Origin: Pseudomonadaceae bacterium UBA836
Lineage (GTDB): Bacteria; Pseudomonadota; Gammaproteobacteria; Pseudomonadales; Pseudomonadaceae
Assembly (NCBI GenBank): GCA_002296055.1
Contig: DBHE01000056.1
Span: 1-8,674 of the forward strand
Length of the DNA stretch: 8,674 bases
Reading direction: 5' to 3'
The notes beneath the pieces were generated by a model. That model was not told the origin of the DNA, made no database searches, and saw nothing but the letters and a program-made list of their open reading frames with translations. A program made the translations under genes and the position numbers. Below are positions 1-6,223 of this stretch, in pieces; the stretch's first letter is position 1, and every line of letters starts with the position of its first letter.

Positions 1-827
1 GCACTCAGCTTCTGCAACCGCCCTGTTTCTACTCTGCATCCCTGGGCGAGGCCGTCAGTCGCCGCCTGGACCTGGAGAGAGACCTGCGCTGCGCGTTGGA
101 GGCTGGTCAGTTTGAGCTGTACTACCAACCCAAAATTGCGGCCGACAGCGGCCGCACCGTTGGGCTGGAGGCGCTGATCCGCTGGAACCGCGCCGGGCAC
201 GGACTGGTGCCGCCGGATCAGTTCATTCCACTGGCCGAGCAATTGGGGCTTATCGTGTCGATTGGCGACTGGGTAGTCGAACAGGCGTGCCGACAAATGA
301 GCCAGTGGTCTGCCGAGGGCATCAGCGTGCCGATTGCCGTCAACCTGTCACCGGCGCAGCTGTCCAGTCCGGACTTGATTCAACGGGTCAGCCAGCTTCT
401 TAGCCACTACCAGATCCCGCGCGGCCATCTGCACATGGAAGTGACCGAATCCATGATGATGCATGATCCGGCGCTGGCCAGTGTCCACCTCCAGCAGCTG
501 AGCGCGCTGGGGGTGGAGCTGTCGATTGACGACTTTGGTACCGGCTACTCTTCCATGGCGTATCTCAAGCGTTTACCTGTGCAAACCATCAAGCTCGACC
601 GCAGCTTTGTCGAGCGCATTGCCGAAGACCAGCGCGACGCCGACCTGTGCGCCGGTCTTATCGCGCTGGCGCACAAACTGAGCCTGCAAGTCGTCGCCGA
701 AGGGGTGGAAACCGAGGCACAACGCGCTATTCTGGCAGCGCTGGACTGCGACCTGTTTCAAGGCTATCTGTTCAGCCGCCCCCTACCAAGTGATCAGGCT
801 GCTGCCTATCTGCGGCAGCACCGATGA
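1..827 (+). CDS. Cyclic-di-GMP phosphodiesterase (EAL domain), 3' part of a larger, probably GGDEF-EAL, protein
   Basis: The reading frame is open from the left edge (first full codon at base 3) to the TGA at 825-827, so the gene starts outside the window; 274 residues are visible. The EAL domain hydrolyses cyclic di-GMP to linear pGpG in the cytoplasm. All hallmark motifs are present: the signature EAL in GLEALIRW (codon for E at 168), NLSPAQL, EVTES, the metal-binding loop DDFGTGYSS, the catalytic lysine in IKLDRSF, AEGVE, and FQGYLFSRP near the end. An active phosphodiesterase is therefore expected. The stretch before it (FYSASLGEAVSRRLDLERDL) looks like the usual tail of a GGDEF domain plus the linker helix, so a GGDEF domain upstream is likely but not seen. 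A TTG at 96 could be taken as a start, but it lies inside the conserved linker and is not a credible one. Confidence 0.93.
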   Translation, partial: TQLLQPPCFYSASLGEAVSRRLDLERDLRCALEAGQFELYYQPKIAADSGRTVGLEALIRWNRAGHGLVPPDQFIPLAEQLGLIVSIGDWVVEQACRQMSQWSAEGISVPIAVNLSPAQLSSPDLIQRVSQLLSHYQIPRGHLHMEVTESMMMHDPALASVHLQQLSALGVELSIDDFGTGYSSMAYLKRLPVQTIKLDRSFVERIAEDQRDADLCAGLIALAHKLSLQVVAEGVETEAQRAILAALDCDLFQGYLFSRPLPSDQAAAYLRQHR

Positions 828-835
828 TCTGCGAC

Positions 836-840
836 AAGGA
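836..840 (+). promoter_or_regulatory. Ribosome binding site that fixes the start of the DUF6151-like gene at 848
   Basis: AAGGA lies 7 bases before the ATG at 848. An in-frame ATG at 824 overlaps the stop of the preceding gene but has no comparable site, and it would only add eight non-conserved residues (MICDKDAP). The later start also puts the first CxC motif at residues 8-10, close to the N-terminus as usual for this fold. Confidence 0.7.
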
Positions 841-847
841 CGCCCCT

Positions 848-1420
848 ATGGACAACCTCGCTCTGCAATGCCGCTGTGGCCAGGTCAGTGGCCGCGCTAT
901 CAAGGTCACTCCGGCCGCTGCTACACGGGTGGTGTGCTACTGCCGCGATTGCCAACGTTTTGCCAACTGGCTGGATGCGGCCGAGCAAACCCTCGACAGC
1001 TGGGGTGGTACTGATATTTTCCAGCTGCCACCGGCTCGCCTGCAGATTCATCAGGGGCACGAGCACATTCGCTGCCTGCGCCTGAGTGAGAAAGGGCTGT
1101 ATCGCTGGTATGCCGGCTGCTGCAAGACGCCGATCGGTAATAGCCTCAAGCCGTCCGTGCCCCTCATCGGCCTGATCAGCAGCTTTGTCAGCGACAGCCA
1201 GGCAGAGCTCAAAACCGGGCCGGTGTGCGCACGGGTAAACCTTGGCGGGGCCACCGCCCAGATACCCGCGTCGCTGATCAGCGCCGCGCCGTCACGCGGT
1301 TACCTGCTGCGGTTGCTGGGCAAGATGGCCAGCTGGAAGCTGCGCGGCCTTGGTCGCCCCCATCCGTTTTTCGCACCCCGGGGCGAGCCGATCAGCCCGC
1401 CGCAGATAATCGAGTCGTGA
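848..1420 (+). CDS. DUF6151-like protein of the GFA (glutathione-dependent formaldehyde-activating enzyme / CENP-V) superfamily
   Basis: This is a 190-residue cytoplasmic protein with no signal peptide or membrane helix. The cysteine pattern is that of the zinc-binding GFA fold: CRCG at residues 8-11, CYCRDC at 30-35, and a late CC at 91-92 in WYAGCCKTPIGN. In GFA proteins these cysteines form a structural and a catalytic zinc site. The founding enzyme was proposed to condense glutathione with formaldehyde, but most family members have no proven reaction, so no substrate is assigned. The segment after residue 100 (KPSVPLIGLISSFV, then a C-terminal part ending in PQIIES) goes beyond the minimal GFA domain and fits the DUF6151 group. 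The gene follows the EAL gene by 20 bp and could be co-transcribed with it, though no functional link is evident. Superfamily assignment is firm; the exact subfamily is from memory of such proteins. Confidence 0.82.
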   Translation: MDNLALQCRCGQVSGRAIKVTPAAATRVVCYCRDCQRFANWLDAAEQTLDSWGGTDIFQLPPARLQIHQGHEHIRCLRLSEKGLYRWYAGCCKTPIGNSLKPSVPLIGLISSFVSDSQAELKTGPVCARVNLGGATAQIPASLISAAPSRGYLLRLLGKMASWKLRGLGRPHPFFAPRGEPISPPQIIES

Positions 1421-1498
1421 GCGACGCACACAGTCACAAAGGCGCCATCGCCCGGCAAAAGCGTGACCTGTCGCCGACAGTTTGAGTAACATGCTGGC

Positions 1499-1540
1499 AG
1501 GAGGGCACTATTGATCAAGGCCCGAAGTCACCACGGATGA
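1499..1540 (+). other. Strong Shine-Dalgarno sequence followed by a 9-codon mini-ORF in the cyclase leader
   Basis: AGGAGGG at 1499-1505 is the best ribosome binding site in the left half of the window. Five bases later a TTG (1511) opens a nine-codon frame (MIKARSHHG) ending at TGA 1538-1540, six bases before the cyclase ATG and in the same frame. The stop overlaps an ATG at 1537 that opens another short frame running to 1560, into the cyclase gene. It may be a leader peptide that couples translation, a relic of an older longer N-terminus, or chance. Otherwise the 126-bp gap 1421-1546 shows no clear promoter or terminator. Confidence 0.3.
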
Positions 1541-1546
1541 ACTCAG

Positions 1547-3274
1547 ATGTTGCGGTGTAACTATCTGCTGGCAGCCTTGCTGCTTTGTCTGCTTGCTGTT
1601 TCGGCGCAGGCTCAAACCGGGGTAGTTATCAACTCCCCCGAGGTTAACCTGACCGACTTTCGCATCGGCTACTACGTCGACGACAGTCGTACCCTCGACT
1701 ACGCTCAGGCACGCCAGCAGTCCTATAGCGAAACCAGCAACACCGCCAGCTTGGGCACCAATGCCCGCGTTGCCTGGTATCGCGTCGAGCTGGACAACCA
1801 GTCGGGCGAAGAGCTGGCGCTGAACGTACACCTGCCCCACGCTTACCACGTTAAGTCCGTGCAGTTTTATACCGAACGCGACGGTGCGCTGGTAAGCCAG
1901 GAAGAACTGGACCTAGAGCGCGTGGACGACAGCAATCTGATGTTCCGCGGCGCTGCCGTATACCCTCTGCTACTGCCAGCCGACACGACCACCACCCTGT
2001 ACGTTCGCAGCTTCGCTTACTCACACCAGTGGTTTGCCCTGCAGATTCTCGATCAGGACCACTCGCGCCGCGCCCTGGTGGGCGTCGCCAACGACATCGC
2101 CCTGCTGGTCGGCATGATGCTGGCATTGGTGTTCTACAACCTGCTGCTCTACTTTGCGACCAGCAAGATCGAAAACATCTATTACTCCTGCTATCTGGTA
2201 TCCGGGCTGGTCTGGATCGCCCTGTCCTACGGGCTGGTCGCCAGCCTGTTTGATGCCTACGGCCAAGACGTGTTCATGCTCAACATCAGTCTGATCACCA
2301 TGCCGATCTTTCTGATGCTGTTTATGATGGCCGTTTTTGAAACCCGCAAGCACTACCCGCTGGAGCACCGGGCGCTGCAAGCGGTCTTGTTGCCATTGTG
2401 CGGCATGCTGGTATGGGGCTTCTTCGACATCTCCGCCGCGCTCAAGCCCGCCAGCAGCATGGCGCTGGTCATGATGATCGTCACCATCTCCGTCAGTATT
2501 TCGCTGCTGCGCAAGGGCAATCCACTGGCACGCTATTTTCTGATCGGCCACAGCCTCTTTGTGCTGTTCAACACTCTGGCAGTGATCTTCTACAAGGGGC
2601 TGATCGAGCCGACCTATATTGCCAGCCATGGCGTGGGGATCGGCATCATGCTCGAAGCCCTGATGCTGGCCTTTATCATCTCCCACCGCATCAAGATTCT
2701 GGAGGGCATTCGTGCCTCACAGGACGAGCTAAAAAAGCAGGCCTCCACCGACCCGCTGACACGCCTGCATAACCGTCGCTATTTTGCCGCCGCTGCCGAC
2801 TACCTGCTGGAGCAATGCCAGCAGCAAGGTGAGCCGGTCACCGCATTGGTCGCCGATATCGACCACTTCAAGCAGGTCAACGACACCTGGGGCCACGGCA
2901 CAGGAGACAAGGTGCTGGTTACCATCGCCCAACGACTGAAAGACTGCTGCCGTAATCGCGACCTGATTGCCCGCTTTGGCGGCGAAGAGTTTGTTGTACT
3001 GCTGCCCAACGCCGATCCGCACCAGGCTATGCAATGCGCCGAGCGCATGCGACACGCCGTTGAGAGCGCCCGCATTGATGCCGGCACGGAGCAACCATTG
3101 CAATTGACCATCAGCCTCGGTGTGACTGCCATTGGCCCAGGAGACAGCCTGCAAGATGCCCTGAACCGGGCCGACAAGGCGCTCTACCAGGCTAAGCACA
3201 GCGGCCGAAATCAGGTCTGCCTCTATCAGTTGTCGGCGTCAAATAGTGACACCCCGTCGCAAATTCATGGCTGA
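1547..3274 (+). CDS. Membrane diguanylate cyclase: 7TMR-DISM sensor with GGDEF domain
   Basis: A 575-residue protein that makes cyclic di-GMP from two GTP. Residues 1-22 form a signal peptide (MLRCNYLLAA then a leucine-rich core ending SAQA). Residues about 25-170 are an extracytoplasmic 7TMR-DISMED2-type domain, a beta-sandwich thought to bind carbohydrate-like or other small ligands. Seven membrane helices follow at about 176-386 (7TMR-DISM). A short coil (388-400) leads into the GGDEF domain at about 397-562: TDPLTRLHNRR opens it, metal-binding aspartates lie in ADIDHFKQVND (436-446), and the active site is GGEEF at 478-482. RNRD at 469-472 is a correctly spaced RxxD inhibitory site, so product feedback is likely. 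No catalytic residue is missing. The ATG at 1547 is the only start giving a clean signal peptide; its own ribosome binding site is weak. The inducing signal is unknown. Confidence 0.93.
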   Translation: MLRCNYLLAALLLCLLAVSAQAQTGVVINSPEVNLTDFRIGYYVDDSRTLDYAQARQQSYSETSNTASLGTNARVAWYRVELDNQSGEELALNVHLPHAYHVKSVQFYTERDGALVSQEELDLERVDDSNLMFRGAAVYPLLLPADTTTTLYVRSFAYSHQWFALQILDQDHSRRALVGVANDIALLVGMMLALVFYNLLLYFATSKIENIYYSCYLVSGLVWIALSYGLVASLFDAYGQDVFMLNISLITMPIFLMLFMMAVFETRKHYPLEHRALQAVLLPLCGMLVWGFFDISAALKPASSMALVMMIVTISVSISLLRKGNPLARYFLIGHSLFVLFNTLAVIFYKGLIEPTYIASHGVGIGIMLEALMLAFIISHRIKILEGIRASQDELKKQASTDPLTRLHNRRYFAAAADYLLEQCQQQGEPVTALVADIDHFKQVNDTWGHGTGDKVLVTIAQRLKDCCRNRDLIARFGGEEFVVLLPNADPHQAMQCAERMRHAVESARIDAGTEQPLQLTISLGVTAIGPGDSLQDALNRADKALYQAKHSGRNQVCLYQLSASNSDTPSQIHG

Positions 3275-3413
3275 AAGCTGTCAGTTTGCCAACCGCGTAA
3301 GCGCGATAACGCCGTCTGAGAACAACATCGCGCTGACATCGCCCCCAGCTGTACTGCTCCAGACAGCGCATCGGCAGCTAGACTGACGGCCAATCACAGC
3401 ACCTGGAGCCTGT

Positions 3414-4106
3414 ATGAAAACCATTGGCCTGCTCGGCGGCATGAGCTGGGAGTCGACACAAAGCTACTACGCCCTGATCAACCAGGGCGTGAAGGAAGCT
3501 CTAGGCGGGTTGCACTCTGCTCGCATGCTGATCTGCAGTGTGGACTTTGCCGAGATCGCCGAATTACAACTGCGCAACGAGTGGGACCAAGCCGGTGAAC
3601 TGCTGGCAGCCGAGGCGCTGCGCCTGCAACAGGCTGGCGCCGAGTTATTGCTGATTGGCACCAACACCATGCACAAGGTGGCGCCGGCCATTGAAGCGGC
3701 AATCAGCATTCCCCTGCTGCATGTTGCTGATGCCACCGCCGCCGCGCTCAAAGCTGAGGGCGTTCAGCGCGCCGGGCTGCTGGGCACCGCCTTCACCATG
3801 GAGCAGGCCTTCTACCGCGAGCGACTGGCGGCCAACGGCATTGAGGTGATCACCCCTGAGCCCGCCGAGCGCGCGGACATTCATCGGATCATTTTCGAGG
3901 AACTGTGCCTGGGCGAGCTACGCGATAGCTCACGCCAGCGCTTGGTGCAGATCATCGACGCCCTCGCCGCCCAGGGTGCCGCAGGCATCATCCTCGGCTG
4001 CACCGAGATCGGCCTGTTGGTACAGCAACAGGACACGCCTATCAGGCTGTTCGACACCACCCGAATTCACGCCCAAGCCGCCGTAGCAATTGCACTAGGC
4101 CGATGA
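3414..4106 (+). CDS. Amino-acid racemase of the aspartate/glutamate racemase family (YgeA type)
   Basis: A 230-residue cytoplasmic, cofactor-independent (PLP-free) racemase that interconverts L- and D-amino acids by two-base chemistry. The N-terminal MKTIGLLGGMSWEST is the family signature. The two catalytic positions are Thr83 in GTNTMH and Cys196 in GCTEIG. Classical Asp and Glu racemases have cysteine at both places; the Thr/Cys combination is that of the E. coli YgeA subgroup, for which Asp/Glu and broader racemase activity has been reported, so the substrate here is uncertain. Length matches the family (about 230). GGAG at 3405-3408, five bases before the ATG, supports the start. The 139-bp gap upstream and 113-bp gap downstream suggest a separate transcription unit. 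Possible roles are making D-amino acids for the cell envelope or using D-amino acids as nutrients; context does not decide. Confidence 0.9.
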   Translation: MKTIGLLGGMSWESTQSYYALINQGVKEALGGLHSARMLICSVDFAEIAELQLRNEWDQAGELLAAEALRLQQAGAELLLIGTNTMHKVAPAIEAAISIPLLHVADATAAALKAEGVQRAGLLGTAFTMEQAFYRERLAANGIEVITPEPAERADIHRIIFEELCLGELRDSSRQRLVQIIDALAAQGAAGIILGCTEIGLLVQQQDTPIRLFDTTRIHAQAAVAIALGR

Positions 4107-4135
4107 GCACGCCAAGCGTCAGCATGCCGAGCGGC

Positions 4136-4153
4136 CGCCTGACTATGCAGGCG
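4136..4153 (+). other. Small GC-rich hairpin after the racemase gene
   Basis: CGCCTG (4136-4141) and CAGGCG (4148-4153) form a perfect 6-bp stem with a 6-base loop, 30 bp after the racemase stop. No T-run follows, so it is not a standard intrinsic terminator; it may slow RNA decay or be chance. I see nothing else in the 113-bp gap 4107-4219. Confidence 0.25.
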
Positions 4154-4219
4154 CGCCAGCTGCACGCACAATAGCGTTTCACCCGGCGCGCCTTGCGTCG
4201 GCCCGTCCGAGCGCCGCCC

Positions 4220-4570
4220 ATGCACCCTGTATTGCTGTCCATTGCGCTGCTGATTTGCAGCAATGTATTTATGACCTTTGCCTGGTACGCGCATCTCAAA
4301 GAGCTGAATAACAAACCCTGGATCATCGCTGCGTTAGTCAGCTGGGGAATTGCCCTGCTGGAGTACCTTTTCCAGGTGCCAGCCAACCGCATCGGTTACA
4401 GCGTACTGAGTGTTGGCCAGCTGAAAATTATCCAGGAGGTCATCACCCTGTCAGTGTTCGTGCCCTTCTCGGTGATGTATCTGAAAGAGCCGCTCAAGCT
4501 TGATTATCTGTGGGCTGGACTTTGTTTATTGGGCGCCGTGTACTTTATGTTTCGTGACCGCCTGGGCTGA
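4220..4570 (+). CDS. DUF486 / DMT-like small integral membrane protein
   Basis: A 116-residue, very hydrophobic protein with four predicted membrane helices at about residues 3-22, 33-51, 70-87 and 94-112. It matches the DUF486 family closely: the segments SNVFMTFAWYAHL, VSWGIALLEY, QVPANRIGY and QLKIIQEVITL are the family's conserved blocks, and the length is typical (about 110-117). DUF486 proteins are related to half-size drug/metabolite transporters (EamA/SMR-like), which would need to work as dimers, but no substrate is established. The start was set at ATG 4220 because family members begin only a few residues before the first helix. A TTG nine codons upstream adds an arginine/proline-rich piece with no ribosome binding site. 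The site before 4220 is weak too. It ends 72 bp before the sigma factor gene and, because a separate promoter lies in that gap, is probably not part of the iron cassette. Confidence 0.87.
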   Translation: MHPVLLSIALLICSNVFMTFAWYAHLKELNNKPWIIAALVSWGIALLEYLFQVPANRIGYSVLSVGQLKIIQEVITLSVFVPFSVMYLKEPLKLDYLWAGLCLLGAVYFMFRDRLG

Positions 4571-4577
4571 CCAGCAG

Positions 4578-4606
4578 TTGTAATGTGAATGATTCTCAAC
4601 TAATGT
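4578..4606 (+). promoter_or_regulatory. Candidate sigma-70 promoter of the sigma factor/FecR genes
   Basis: TTGTAA (4578-4583) and TAATGT (4601-4606) are separated by 17 bp and sit 37 bp before the sigma factor ATG. The -35 is a fair match to TTGACA, the -10 a poor one to TATAAT. Its main support is that the Fur box fills the spacer exactly, the expected layout for an iron-repressed sigma gene. Confidence 0.4.
4584..4598 (+). promoter_or_regulatory. Fur box (iron-dependent repressor site)
   Basis: TGTGAATGATTCTCA matches the 7-1-7 Fur consensus TGATAATNATTATCA at 11 of the 14 defined positions and is itself an inverted repeat with one mismatched pair (GAAT-G-ATTC core, TG/CA ends). It lies 44 bp before the ATG of the ECF sigma gene, the gene class that Fur most often controls in Pseudomonas. 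With iron present, Fur-Fe(II) should block transcription of the sigma/regulator pair; iron shortage releases it. Confidence 0.75.
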
Positions 4607-4642
4607 TGGCGCCTGCTGTCCCATTGACCTGTCGCCACGCCC

Positions 4643-5152
4643 ATGTCCGAAACCTCACCTACCCACAGCGTTGAAAGCCTCTACAGCCATCATCACGGCT
4701 GGCTGCACAACTGGTTGCGTCAACGTCTGGGCTGCCCGCAGCAGGCGGCCGACCTGGCACAAGATACCTTCGTCAGAGTACTGATGCGGCGTGAACCGGT
4801 AGCCGGTACGGCGCCGCGCTCGCTGCTATCGACTATCGCTCGCGGCCTGTTGGTTGATCATTGGCGCCGCAGCGCACTGGAGCGGGCCTGGCTTGAGGCG
4901 ATGGCGCAACTGCCCGAAGCCTACGCTCCGTCCCCTGAAGAGCAGCAGCAAACCCTGCAGACGCTCGAGCAAATCGCCCGCATGCTAGACGGCCTGCGCA
5001 GCCCGGTACGCCAGGCGTTTATGCTGCACCAGTTGGGCGGCCTGACCCATGCGCAGATTGCCGAGCGCCTGGGCGTCTCCGGTCGCACCGTTGAGCGCCA
5101 CGTTGCCACCGCCCTGCTCCATTGCTATCACCTGCGTTACGGGGCTGCCTGA
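4643..5152 (+). CDS. ECF sigma factor, FecI type (iron-starvation sigma factor)
   Basis: A 169-residue extracytoplasmic-function sigma factor that directs RNA polymerase to the promoter of its partner receptor gene. Region 2 spans about residues 10-79: AADLAQDTFVRVL is the conserved 2.2 helix that binds core polymerase, and PRSLLSTIARGLLVDHWRR the 2.3-2.4 part that opens and reads the -10. Region 4 covers about 106-162, with the -35-reading helix-turn-helix LTHAQIAERLGVSGRTVERH. The length is typical of FecI-like proteins. Its stop is 2 bases before the FecR start, so the two are co-transcribed and probably translationally coupled. A Fur box lies upstream. The ATG at 4643 has no clear Shine-Dalgarno sequence, which may keep expression low, but the next part of the protein is already conserved so a later start is unlikely. 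The expected target is the receptor gene at 6224. Confidence 0.93.
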   Translation: MSETSPTHSVESLYSHHHGWLHNWLRQRLGCPQQAADLAQDTFVRVLMRREPVAGTAPRSLLSTIARGLLVDHWRRSALERAWLEAMAQLPEAYAPSPEEQQQTLQTLEQIARMLDGLRSPVRQAFMLHQLGGLTHAQIAERLGVSGRTVERHVATALLHCYHLRYGAA

Positions 5153-5154
5153 GC

Positions 5155-6114
5155 ATGTCCCGCGCCGAAGCTCGTCACCTGCCGGAAGCAACCGTACGCT
5201 CGGCCATCGCCTGGCAATTACAGCTTGCTTCCAGCGATCAGCGCCCACGTTTGCAAGCACGCATTGATCACTGGCGGGCCGAGCACCCCGATCACGAGCT
5301 GGCCTGGCAGCGCTTACGCCATTTGCATCAGGAACTGGGCGAGATGACCAGCCGCCTGCCTAATCGCGACCTGAGTGTGCATCTGCTTGAGCGGGCCGAT
5401 ACCGACCTGCAACGCCGCCGCGCCCTCAAGTTACTTGGTCTGGCTCTGGCTGTTGGTGCTCCAGCTGGCTGGCTGACCCAGCAGCACATCAGCAACCCTG
5501 ACTTGCACACCACTACCGGCGAACAGCAGCAACAGAGACTGCCGGGTGGCGTGCAGGTGCAGCTGAACACCCGCTCTGGGCTGGACGTTACCCATGCCGG
5601 GCAACCTTTGCAGCTTACCCTGCGTGAGGGTGAGGTGATGATCGACAGCCTAGCCACCGACCCATCCTTCCAACTGCAGTTACGCTGCGCCTGGGGTCGC
5701 TGCGACGCGGCGCAAGCCCGCTTCAGTGTACGCGAGCACGAGGGTTACAGTCAGGTTAGCGTGGCCGAGGGTGCTTTGATGCTGCAGGCCGCTGAACAAC
5801 GCTTTCAGGCACGCGCGGGCGAGACATTGCGCCTGAGTCAATCCGGCATCGCCACCGCCAGCCCAGCGCTCGACCCGTTGGCTTGGAGCCAGGGCATGCT
5901 GGTAGCCGACAACCTGAGTCTGGGGCGTTTTATCGCTGAGCTGGGCCGCTATCGCAGCGGCGTACTGGGCTGCGACCCCAGCATCGCCAACCTGCGTCTG
6001 TCCGGCGTTTTCCAATTGGCCGAGCCCGATACCCTGCTAGCGGATTTGCCGCGCATTCTGCCTGTGCGACTGGTCAGCCGCACACGCTGGTGGCTGCGCG
6101 TAGTACCCGCCTAA
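5155..6114 (+). CDS. FecR-type anti-sigma / sigma-regulator membrane protein
   Basis: A 319-residue inner-membrane protein that holds the sigma factor inactive (or helps activate it) and receives the signal from the receptor. Residues about 5-55 are the cytoplasmic DUF4880 sigma-binding domain with its conserved tryptophans (W20, W40, W51). One membrane helix lies at about 91-107, preceded by RRR (87-89); E. coli FecR is reported to use the Tat route, and this arginine run would fit. The periplasmic FecR domain runs about 115-210, and the C-terminal part 243-319 (SQGMLVADNLSLGRFIAEL onward) is the STN-like domain that contacts the receptor's signalling domain. An unusual pair, Cys178 and Cys183 (LRCAWGRCDAAQARF), falls where the family usually has a short G-rich turn before LGTRF. 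The ATG at 5155 was chosen over a TTG at 5122 that lies inside the sigma gene. A 19-bp duplication overlaps the stop codon. Confidence 0.92.
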   Translation: MSRAEARHLPEATVRSAIAWQLQLASSDQRPRLQARIDHWRAEHPDHELAWQRLRHLHQELGEMTSRLPNRDLSVHLLERADTDLQRRRALKLLGLALAVGAPAGWLTQQHISNPDLHTTTGEQQQQRLPGGVQVQLNTRSGLDVTHAGQPLQLTLREGEVMIDSLATDPSFQLQLRCAWGRCDAAQARFSVREHEGYSQVSVAEGALMLQAAEQRFQARAGETLRLSQSGIATASPALDPLAWSQGMLVADNLSLGRFIAELGRYRSGVLGCDPSIANLRLSGVFQLAEPDTLLADLPRILPVRLVSRTRWWLRVVPA

Positions 6115-6137
6115 AAAAGTAGTACCTGCCTGAAAAG
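6100..6137 (+). repeat. 19-bp imperfect tandem duplication across the FecR stop codon
   Basis: Bases 6100-6118 and 6119-6137 are adjacent copies agreeing at 16 of 19 positions (GTAGTACC-GCCT-AAAA, three transition differences). The first copy encodes the last residues VVPA and the TAA stop; the second repeats the same codons with a TGA, shifted by one base in frame, so it is untranslated. It looks like an old slippage duplication of the gene's end. Confidence 0.75.
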
Positions 6138-6154
6138 TCGTATTTGCAAAAATC

Positions 6155-6183
6155 AAAATTTTTTTGTCGGGGTTTGGCGTCTC
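6155..6183 (+). promoter_or_regulatory. Candidate ECF-sigma promoter of the receptor gene
   Basis: The 109-bp gap between FecR and the receptor contains an AT-rich tract (6147-6166), unlike the GC-rich surroundings. AAAAT (6155-6159) followed after 18 bp by CGTCTC (6178-6183) resembles Pseudomonas iron-starvation sigma promoters (TAAAT, 16-17 bp, CGT), one base longer than usual. It would put the transcript start about 35 bases before the ATG. Another possible -35, GAAAAG at 6132-6137, has no convincing -10. The exact site is uncertain, but a sigma-dependent promoter in this gap is expected from the module's biology. Confidence 0.3.
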
Positions 6184-6213
6184 GTTCGGTTTAGAGGCTA
6201 ACAACATCACGAT

Positions 6214-6217
6214 GGAG
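6214..6217 (+). promoter_or_regulatory. Ribosome binding site that fixes the receptor start at 6224
   Basis: GGAG lies 6 bases before ATG 6224. An in-frame ATG at 6212 overlaps this site and has none of its own, and a TTG at 6164 would add a non-conserved, AT-rich-encoded leader. The 6224 start gives a standard signal peptide with a short positive/polar N-region. Confidence 0.7.
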
Positions 6218-6223
6218 CCGTAC

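Noticed and set aside
790..1014. Short + strand frame overlapping the EAL and GFA-like genes
   Set aside because: It is out of frame with two well-supported genes and has no family similarity.
2021..2686. Antisense reading frame of 221 codons opposite the cyclase membrane region
   Set aside because: Its His/Gln/Asp-rich composition is what the reverse complement of hydrophobic helix codons produces; no domain is seen.
3294..3305. CGCG-TAAG-CGCG hairpin after the cyclase gene
   Set aside because: The stem is only 4 bp with no T-run, so it cannot be supported as a terminator. The rest of the 139-bp gap 3275-3413 shows no clear element.
6147..6166. CAAAAA...TTTTTG inverted repeat with a T-run, as an intrinsic terminator after FecR
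   Set aside because: The stem is made almost only of A-T pairs and would be too weak; the tract is better seen as the AT-rich part of a promoter.
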